Source: Linyphia triangularis (lineage: Eukaryota; Arthropoda; Arachnida; Araneae; Linyphiidae). Taken from it: a stretch of 64,000 nucleotides of DNA. The stretch spans positions 52,712,487 to 52,776,486 of the forward strand of contig OZ021727.1 in the NCBI GenBank assembly GCA_963978545.1, written 5' to 3'. The translations under genes and the position numbers were made by a program. The notes beneath the pieces were generated by a model. It saw nothing but the letters and a program-made list of their open reading frames with translations. It was not told where the DNA came from and ran no database searches. Below are positions 56,049-64,000 of this stretch, piece by piece. The first letter of the stretch is position 1; each line of letters starts with the position of its first letter.

Positions 56049-57398
56049 ATGATGGAAGACCAAATGAAACAGTTGATGGAAATGCTTGCTGGAATGAAAG
56101 CCTGCCAAGAAACCGCCTCAGCCGAAATGAAAGAAATGAAAGCCGAAATAAAAGCCGGACAAGAAACGACAAATGCCGAACTCGCCGCTACAATCGCAGC
56201 TAGTCAAGCCCGTCGAGAAACGACAAATGCCGAACTCGCCGCTACAATCGCAGCTGGTCAAGCCCGTCAAGAAACGACAAATGCCGAACTCGCCGCCACA
56301 ATCGCAGCTGGTCAAGCCCGTCAAGAAACGACAAATGCCGAACTCGCCGCCGCAATTGCCGCCAGTCAAGAAGCGACATCATCAGACATTAAAGCTTTAC
56401 AAGAAGCGACATCATCAGATTTTAAAGCTTTGCAAAATGCAACGTCATCTGACATGAAAGCTTTGGCCGATAAGTGCGAGTCCACATCCGCAGCCGTAAT
56501 CAAGATCAGGGAAGAAATGAAAACCGAGCTAGCGTCAATGGTGGAATCTACTATTATGGAGACAACATCATCGGTCCTGCAATCCGTGAAGGAAGACGTT
56601 CTCACTGCTGTAAGAGATGAAATGGAAGAAAAGGTTTCCACTATCAAAGAAGAGCAGGGAAAATTCATGGATGCTGTGGAAGAAAGGCTACGGAAAATAG
56701 AAACTCGCGAAGCTGTGACCATTGCAACGCCTAATTGGGATAACGTTTCCACTTCCTTTATTGCCCCACGTTCCAACATCAAAGTAGCCACTTTTGATGG
56801 GAGGTCGTCTTGGCGCGTTTATCAAACGCAGTTTGAAATGATTGCTTCTGCGAATGGTTGGGACGATACTTCGAAAGCATTCCATCTCGCGGCATCTCTT
56901 CGAGGTGAAGCTGCTGACATTTTACAAACACTACCTGAAGAGAAGCGGGGAGAATTCGTGGCGCTGGCAAGTGCGTTGGAATTAAGGTTTGGGGAGCAAC
57001 ATCTAAAGGATTATAACAGACTGCAACTGAAAGTGAGACAGCAGAAGGCCAATGAAACTCTTCAAGAATTAGCATCGGATATAGAAAGATTGTCGCTCCT
57101 CGCTTTCCCAGACTGTCCCTCGGACGTACGAGATAACCTGTCTCTTCAGTATTTCGTGGATGCCATCAAAGATCCCGACATACAGCAAGCTACCAGGATG
57201 TCAGACAGCAAAGATCTAAAGTCCACCCTCGTCTATGCCATGAGAGTAGAAGCCGCACAGCAAGCTTCTAGAAAAGATCGGCGTTTCGTACGTGGAACAT
57301 TGGCAGACGATTCCTCTGAACTTTTCACGAAGAAGTTTCAAGAACTGGAAAACAAGATGGAGCGAATTATGAGAAATATTCCTGGTTCGAAGGATTGA
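56049..57398 (+). CDS. gag: Gag (matrix and capsid region), ends at an in-frame TGA
   Basis: 449 residues from ATG 56049 to TGA 57396. Gag forms the virus-like particle that packages the RNA. Residues 1-38 are Met/Lys/Glu-rich and helical. Residues 39-107 are four 18-residue repeats (ETTNAELAATIAAGQARQ type), and 108-140 are three 11-residue repeats (EATSSDIKALQ type), together a probable coiled coil. The capsid-like retrotransposon gag domain lies at about 245-420 (FDGRSSWRVYQTQFEMIA; LRGEAADILQTLP; LELRFG; LQLKVRQQKANETLQELA). The nucleocapsid zinc knuckle is in the same frame just after the TGA, so normal Gag should be longer. The upstream start choice is the first ATG pair; the second ATG (56052) would serve equally. 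Confidence 0.9.
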   Translation: MMEDQMKQLMEMLAGMKACQETASAEMKEMKAEIKAGQETTNAELAATIAASQARRETTNAELAATIAAGQARQETTNAELAATIAAGQARQETTNAELAAAIAASQEATSSDIKALQEATSSDFKALQNATSSDMKALADKCESTSAAVIKIREEMKTELASMVESTIMETTSSVLQSVKEDVLTAVRDEMEEKVSTIKEEQGKFMDAVEERLRKIETREAVTIATPNWDNVSTSFIAPRSNIKVATFDGRSSWRVYQTQFEMIASANGWDDTSKAFHLAASLRGEAADILQTLPEEKRGEFVALASALELRFGEQHLKDYNRLQLKVRQQKANETLQELASDIERLSLLAFPDCPSDVRDNLSLQYFVDAIKDPDIQQATRMSDSKDLKSTLVYAMRVEAAQQASRKDRRFVRGTLADDSSELFTKKFQELENKMERIMRNIPGSKD

Positions 57399-57512
57399 AA
57401 AACTAGAGTGGTTTGTTGGCTCTGCAACCGGGAAGGACATTTCAGACGTGATTGCCCTGAATTGGACAGGAGAGGGGACAGACCCTCGTCCGAGCCTCAG
57501 CAGTTAAACTAA
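57399..57512 (+). pseudogene. Gag nucleocapsid knuckle, cut off by the TGA
   Basis: In the gag frame directly after the TGA the sequence reads KTRVVCWLCNREGHFRRDC, a clear CCHC zinc knuckle (C-x2-C-x4-H-x4-C) for RNA packaging, then a charged tail to TAA at 57510. Either the TGA is a point mutation (a CGA to TGA change at a CpG would do it) or it is read through. The end of this frame overlaps the pol frame. Confidence 0.8.
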
Positions 57513-59213
57513 AGAGCGGCTATCTCGTGAGGCGGAGGTCGCCGTGTAGAGCAGGTGGTGCCCCACTCAGCCTCTATCACATCTCATCCCTTCAAGGAGG
57601 AAACCATGGTTTATTCGTGGAGGGCAAGATCAATGGAACTCCCTGTCGTCTAATAGTTGACTCAGGGGCAAATGTAACCATCTTACGGACGGATGTAGCC
57701 CGGCGCCTGGACAGCCAACCTCTTTACACGGCGCCTTCAGTTTCACTACAGACTGTGACTGGTGACAAAATTTCTGTGCATGGGAAATTAAATGTCAACA
57801 TCTCTTTTGGATTTCACACCTACACTCACACCGTTTACGTCGCTGAAATTATTGACCCATGTATTCTTGGATTGGACTTTTTAAATAGAAATGGAATTAC
57901 TTTGAATTTCGAGAAAGGCGAGCTTCAAACGGGGAAAGAAGAAGTTCCATTGTTCGGTTTGGACTCGGAAGAGCCGTGTGCATATCGAATAGTAGCTCTT
58001 GAAGACATCACCATCCCCTCCATGACAGATTTGGTTGTAAAAGGTTCAACAGAGCTCCCGAAGGCCTTCCGATTTGGAGTAACGGACTTCCCATCATCGA
58101 ATAGCGTCCCGAAAGGAGTGGTAGTAGGAGCGACGCTTGTGGATCTCTCTCAAGAGGTGGTGCATGTGAGAATGGCCAATATCGGTGATTATAAGAGAGT
58201 TATCAAGAAAGGAGAAGAAATTGCCACTTGCACACTTGTTACAAGCATCGAACGAGGATCGAAGGAGCTTCCGACCGCACCACCCGCGGATTTAGTGGAC
58301 CAGCTTCTCGAAGACTCTCGGTTGGAAAGAATGCAAGAGAAGATTGTCGGAAACCTTATAAAAGAATTTCAAGACATTTTCTCCGTGTCATCGAAAGATG
58401 TAGGAAGAACAGAGCTTACTCAACATCGAATCGATACTGGGACCCATTTACCTATTAAACAACATCCTCGAAGACTTCCTTTCGCAAAACAAGAGGAGGT
58501 CGGGAAACTGTTACAGGAAATGGAAGATAGTAGAGTTATCGAACCCTCCTCAAGTCCATGGGCCTCTCCAATCGTACTCGTTCGAAAGAAGGATGGTTCC
58601 ACCAGGTTTTGTGTGGATTACCGGAAGCTGAACGAAATTACGAAAAAGGACAGCTACCCTCTGCCAAGAATCGATGACACTTTGGACACTCTATCGGGGA
58701 ACCAGTGGTTTTCGACTTTGGATTTGAAGAGTGGATACTGGCAAGTGGAGATGCATCCCGACGATCGTGAGAAGACTGCCTTCACTACCGGCCAAGGATT
58801 ATGGCAGTTTCAAGTTATGCCGTTTGGCCTGTGTAATGCACCGGCTACGTTCGAGCGACTAATGGAGACTGTACTTAGAGGACTTTCCTACGAGACCTGT
58901 CTGGTATATTTGGACGATATCATTATCACCGGGCGGAGTTTCGATCAACACTTGCAAAATGTGAAGAACGTGTTCTTGAAGCTTAGGGAAGCCCACTTGA
59001 AGCTTAGCCCATCAAAATGTAAGCTCTTTAGGCGGAAAGTCAGTTATCTCGGACACATCATCTCATCCGATGGAGTAAGCACAGATCCAGCCAAGATCCA
59101 TGCTGTGCAAATTTGGTCTCGACCGCAAGATGTTCATCAATTGCGAAGCTTCCTAGGACTGTGCACGTATTACCGTAAATTCGTGAAAGGTTTCTCCAAG
59201 ATCGCCAGACCAC
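57461..59213 (+). CDS. pol: Pol part A: protease and reverse transcriptase
   Basis: The frame is -1 relative to gag and open from 57461; no ATG is needed if it is reached by frameshifting. The aspartic protease has its catalytic motif DSGA at 57659 (within RLIVDSGANVTIL) and the later ILGLDF element. Reverse transcriptase follows: SPWASPIVLVRKKDGSTRFC, DYRKLN, STLDLKSGYWQ, FGLCNAPATF and the active-site YLDD at 58907-58918, then LGHIIS. Both enzymes appear complete. The frame stays open to TGA at 59264, but the pol-like sequence leaves it at about 59213-59217, after FSKIARPL. Confidence 0.9.
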
Positions 59214-59216
59214 TTG

Positions 59217-60446
59217 CATCGACTAACAGAGAACAAGCAGAAGTTCCTATGGACTGCCGACTGTGACGACTCCTTCAATCAACTGAAGAACGCTTTAACA
59301 TCCGCGCCTGTTTTGGCTTTTCCCGATGTTAACAAGGACTTTATTTTGGATACAGATGCCAGCAATGAGGGAGTGGGCGCCGTTCTTTCCCAGGAAATTG
59401 AAGGACAGGAGAAAGTCATCGCTTATTTTAGTAAGAGCCTGTCAAAATCCGAGCGGAACTACTGCGTCACAAGAAAGGAGTTACTGGCAATAGTAAAGGC
59501 TGTGGAGCACTTTCATCATTACTTGTACGGCCGAAAATTCCTTTTAAGAACTGATCATGCGTCTCTGACTTGGTTGCTAAATTTCAAGAATACAGAGGGA
59601 CAAATAGCAAGGTGGATTCAGCGCCTGCAGGAATACGACATGGATATCCATCACAGAAAAGGAACGTTCCATGGAAATGCAGACGCTCTTTCTAGAAGAC
59701 CATGTCCGGAGAATTGTCGATTTTGTTCCAATGCCGAGTCTAAGTTTGGGGTTAACACATCGGCCGTTCGGAAAATAACCACCAAGTCGACTACTTCAGA
59801 CGTGGACCCTTGGAGTGACCAGAATGTGCGAAAGAGTCAGGTTGAAGATCAGGACTTGAAACCTCTAATTGAATTCATGGAAGCAGCTACCAGAAAACCC
59901 AGTTGGCAGGAAATTGCACGCTATAGCCCAACAATGAAGAGATATTGGGCTATGTGGGACTCTTTGCACTTGAAGAATGGAGTACTCTACCGTCGATGGG
60001 AGTCCGATGATGGCAAAAGCTTCCGGTGGCAATTAATCCTTCCAAGTTCTAGAGTTACCAACGTTCTAGAGGAACTTCACAGCAGTTCTACTGGAGGACA
60101 TTTTGGTGTCACGAAAACTCTTCAGAAAGTCAGGGAGAGATTCTTCTGGGACAAAGCAAAATCCGACGTGGAGAAGTGGTGCAAGTCCTGTGATGCATGC
60201 AATTCACGAAAGGGACCGAAGACCCGAACTCGTGGAAAGTTGCAACGTTACAATGTAGGAGCACCATTCGAAAGAATTGCTTTAGACGTCTTAGGCCCCC
60301 TACCTCACACAACTAATGGCAACAAATACATCCTAGTTGTCATGGACTACTTTAGCAAGTGGCCAGAAGCATACGCGATTCCGGATCAGGAAGCCACAAC
60401 CGTAGCAGAAGTCCTCGTACGGAATTGGATCTCCCGATTTGGTGTG
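59217..60446 (+). pseudogene. pol: Pol part B: RNase H and N-terminal half of integrase
   Basis: It lies in the +1 frame relative to part A, so a one-base change separates them. RNase H motifs are present (ILDTDASNEGVGAVL, RKELLAIVKAVEHF, LLRTDHASL, HRKGTFHGNADALSRRP). Integrase starts with its HHCC zinc finger (LHSSSTGGHFG ... KWCKSCDAC) and the first catalytic Asp in RIALDVLGPLP, then runs to NWISRFGV, where the core is cut. No own start codon: it needs the upstream frame. Confidence 0.85.
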
Positions 60447-60449
60447 ACT

Positions 60450-61051
60450 TGCTCGACATGGAAAAGACTCGTACAACTCACCTGCACCCACAATCCGATG
60501 GAATGGTTGAACGATTTAATAGAACGATTCTGAATCATCTCTCCTTGTTTGTTTCCAAGAACCAGCAAGATTGGGATCAGAAACTTCCATTGTTCCTTTT
60601 GGCCTACAGAAGTGCTACTCACGAGACCACCGGATATACACCATCTCAAATGATTTTCGGAAGAGACCTTAGAATACCCTGCGACCTCCTCTTTGGACGA
60701 CCACCGGACACCCCTTCCTCGCCTGTCCAGTATCTAGATGATCTCCAGGCACGTTTGGAAGCCGTACATCGGTTCGCCAGAGAAAGAATCAACATCATGA
60801 CAGAGCGCATGAAGGTCCGCTACGATGCCAAGGCCACGGAACGTTCATTCCAGGAAGGTGACAAAGTGTGGTTATGGAATCCTAAACGTCGGAAAGGACT
60901 CTCTCCTAAGCTCCAGACGAACTGGGAAGGGCCGTATGTGGTCCTTAAGAAGATCAACGACGTCGTAGTAAGGATTCAACGGACACCCTCCTGTAAACCT
61001 AGAGTAGTACATCACAATAGGCTAGCCCCATATTATGATAGAAGTGATTGA
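60450..61051 (+). pseudogene. pol: Pol part C: rest of integrase core and GPY domain
   Basis: It resumes in another frame with LLDMEKTRTTHLHPQSDGMV, including the catalytic Glu in VERFNRT, then AYRSATHETTGYTPSQMIFG and the C-terminal GPY module (NWEGPYVVLKK ... VVHHNRLAPYY), stopping at TGA 61049. Compared with the usual spacing about 25 codons are missing between parts B and C, and they include the second catalytic Asp (normally HSDQG). Integration by this copy's own enzyme should therefore be impossible. Confidence 0.85.
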
Positions 61052-61098
61052 ATGACCTTTCCTCTTAAGGACTTCACTGCCCGGGACGTGCAGTCTTT

Positions 61099-61109
61099 AA
61101 GAAGGGGGA
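61099..61109 (+). promoter_or_regulatory. Polypurine tract of the Gypsy element
   Basis: AAGAAGGGGGA directly before the 3' LTR; the plus-strand primer site. Confidence 0.8.
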
Positions 61110-61734
<625 letters not shown>

Positions 61735-62050
61735 ATTTTTATGAAACTAAATAATATTTTAAATTAAAAGAATAAAGTAATCTGCTTATCTTATAGTTCC
61801 CGTTGTAGACACTCAACAAAAAGTTCGCTAACGGTTTACGACATAATACATAAACACCCTAAAAGATATATACTTAACCCTTTCAACTCCGGAAAGTTTT
61901 CTTGGAAGTTTTAAAATTATGAACACTTAACATTTTTAAGCTAGCTATCGGTGGACAAACAATTCATAAATCTAAAATTAGTCCTGTAAAAAAAAGTACT
62001 GAAATCCCAACAAAAACATCTCTAATAAAAGGAGCAGTGTTTTACCTGCA

Positions 62051-62436
62051 ATATGGATGGCCTTGAAAAGTATTGAGAACTAAAGTATACAGCCAAATTT
62101 AACCATCGATATAGATAATTTAACGTAGGTGTGATATATGCTAATGAAAATTAGTGAAATTTTAAACAAGTGATTTTCATCTTTTTGTTTAAATTTAACC
62201 TTCATTTGCTTAAATATCCAGTTACAAAAATGTTTGTGAGCTTACTAATGCATATTCTGGAGCTGATTGCAGTCGCACAAACATTTTATCTGAATATTTA
62301 GGCCTATGAAATTTGAATTTTAACAAAAAAAAGAAAATCAATTGTTTAAAATCTCACTAATTTTTATTGTCAACAAATTACACCAACGTTATACTTTGTT
62401 GTGTACTTTAGATCTCAATACTTTTCACGATCATAT
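62051..62436. mobile_element. Foldback element with arms of almost 200 bp
   Basis: The left arm (from ATATGGATGGCC, GAAAAGTATTGAG) returns in reverse complement on the right (CTCAATACTTTTC near 62414-62426). Further matching blocks are AAAATTAGTG/CACTAATTTT, ATTTTAAACAA and AAATGTTTGTG. The arms meet around 62250 with almost no spacer. No coding capacity. Family unknown; arms are diverged, so it is not recent. Confidence 0.7.
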
Positions 62437-62932
62437 GGCTACTGCATGAAGAACTTGGGGGCTTTTTACAGAGATGCTTTGTTGGTATTCTTTGGCAAAA
62501 ATAAATAACTGAAGACAAATATTTAATATTGTACAATATTATAAAAGAGATCTTTAATAAATTTACTATAACAGTCAAAATATACCGTTTTGAAGATTGG
62601 AACCAAAAAACTACAAAATTGATACTAGCCATAAAGTTTATATCGGGAAACAGGAAGTATTCCATTCCCACGCAGAATCTTCTGTAGACAGTAGATTTTA
62701 CGGTGCTATCTAATGATTTGAAAAAAATTTGAGTGTTAATATATTCGTATAGTTATATTATTTTTTTAACCACTAATCTGTAGAATAAGTATTCTCACCT
62801 CAGAAAATTTAAACAAATGTTTTCGTCTTTATCCAATAGATGGCGACACAGAAGAATACAATGAAATAGAGACAGAATGCCGAAAACCAGTGCATTCTCT
62901 GATTCGGAAACATAACGTTTTAATATATATTG

Positions 62933-63188
62933 CAGGCACGTAGGCAGGGGAGGGATTATATCCTCTCCCGAAATTTTTCTTTTCACATTTGAGCATAAAA
63001 TTGAAAGAATCTTTTCTTTAAAAAAGAAAATGTATTAAAAATGTTTTTAAATTTTGAAACGGGCGTAGAAAAGATATCTGCTATCTTGATTATTAAATAC
63101 ATGCGGCAAAATAATAGAAATGATAATCCAGATTTGCTAACTTATAATTTAATATCCCTCCTGAGAAAAATTACTGGCTACATCCCTG
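62933..63188. mobile_element. 256-bp MITE with CAGG ends and 8-bp target duplication
   Basis: The left end is CAGGCACGTAGGCAGGGGAG; the right end is the imperfect complement ACTGGCTACATCCCTG. Flanks are ATATATTG (left) and GTATATTG (right), 7 of 8 identical. An 8-bp duplication fits the hAT or P superfamilies. An inner G-rich/C-rich pair (GGGGAGGG and CCTCTCCC) forms a local hairpin. Confidence 0.65.
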
Positions 63189-64000
63189 GTATATTGCTTC
63201 AATATATACGTTAGACTCAAAAACATAAAAAACTTATTGAGAGAAAAACATGTACGCTAAGCATTGTGGTTGTTTCTGGTTTGTTAAATAAATTTTGCGC
63301 TGAAATAAAATATATTTCATGTATTCATGAATTTAGAATTATGCTTCGTTATCCATTACCCGTTAACCATCAATAAAGGAAGAACAATTAACCATCATTT
63401 ACAATAATACTAGAGAGTTATATTGAAGTGTAAATTAAGGAAAGTAAAAAAAAAATACATTTAACAATATATATCACATTAATAATCTATTGTGTATCAT
63501 ATGCAGAGCTGCATATACACCAGAGTATCCCGAAACGGTTTTTAAGAGGTTTATTTCTTTTTCCATTAGAGATAGAGCGTCAGTATAAGTTAGAAAAATA
63601 TTCAAAATAAGGTAAGAAAGCGTAAAATGGTAGGGTTATTTTTATAAACAACTTATTTTAAAAGTTAAAAATTTATTAATTGCATGCAGCCATTGTCAAT
63701 AGAATAGACCGGTTACAAAAGTGTTCCTGAGGTCAATATTTAATACAAAAAATCAGCAGTATCTTTCAATTTTAACGAAATTCAAAGCTTTGAAAACCGA
63801 AATAAAACCTATACCAGTTTGGAAAATATGAGTTATAAAGGAACAAAGAGATGCTCACCAAATAAATTATTTTCACATCTTCTATGATAAATTGGAAGTA
63901 CTAAGATTTTAAAATTACTAAAAATGTGCACATTTTGGTGTAGGTATATTAATCATGTAAGCTTTTTTACGTATTTGGCTTAATATATTTATCTCAGAAA

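Larger units (their letters stand above)
61735..64000. other. Intergenic AT-rich DNA with two small elements
   Basis: Apart from the foldback element at 62051-62436 and the MITE at 62933-63188, I see no gene. Minus-strand frames at 62408-62671 and 62795-62986 overlap those elements and are incidental. Confidence 0.55.

Noticed and set aside
56118..56369. Minus-strand ORFs over gag (also 56366-56791 and 56779-57075)
   Set aside because: Shadows of the gag repeats and capsid coding sequence.
58228..58602. Extra ORFs inside pol on both strands
   Set aside because: Alternative-frame readings of the protease/RT coding region.

Overview
The window reads as AT-rich arthropod nuclear DNA. It has long introns, spliced coding exons on the + strand, tRNA-derived SINEs, Ty3/Gypsy LTR elements and mariner-like DNA transposons. 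A chelicerate, perhaps a spider, is my best guess from intron size, base composition and the Dscam-type gene, but no marker in the window settles the species. I see no prokaryotic genes, rRNA, functional tRNA or CRISPR.

One host gene covers about 4.4-53.6 kb: the 3' part of a Dscam-family immunoglobulin/fibronectin cell-adhesion receptor. Eight coding exons (4421-4606, 19889-20182, 21931-22101, 27550-27776, 28555-28618, 30671-30773, 35033-35145, 51841-51911) join without a frame clash into about 409 residues. They encode the second half of one FN3 domain, a complete membrane-proximal FN3 domain, a transmembrane segment with a KRR stop-transfer signal, and a cytoplasmic tail with YxxP tyrosine motifs and an acidic stretch. 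The upstream exons (Ig domains and earlier FN3 domains) lie outside the window. One or two 3' UTR exons probably follow the stop codon.

The introns are full of repeats. The 15-kb intron 4607-19888 holds a nested structure: a TIR DNA transposon (11024-18353) carries a 4.8-kb LTR retrotransposon (11319-16120, TSD ACTCC) and a SINE. The intron 22102-27549 holds a mariner-type relic and a 2.7-kb element built around about 15 copies of a 148-bp repeat. The 16.7-kb intron before the last coding exon has a second tandem-repeat block, two small palindromes and a possible alternative terminal exon.

Downstream of the gene (55.5-61.6 kb) is a Ty3/Gypsy retrotransposon, apparently in a (TA)n tract. Its two LTRs look identical base for base, so insertion should be recent, yet gag-pol is broken in at least three places, including loss of an integrase catalytic aspartate. 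The rest of the right side contains two TIR or foldback elements and otherwise plain AT-rich DNA. I found no convincing new multi-gene system. The observations most worth a second look are the 148-bp array with acceptor-like sequences beside a receptor exon, the strand bias of long T-tracts in the gene, the integrase-only LTR element, and the young but broken Gypsy copy.
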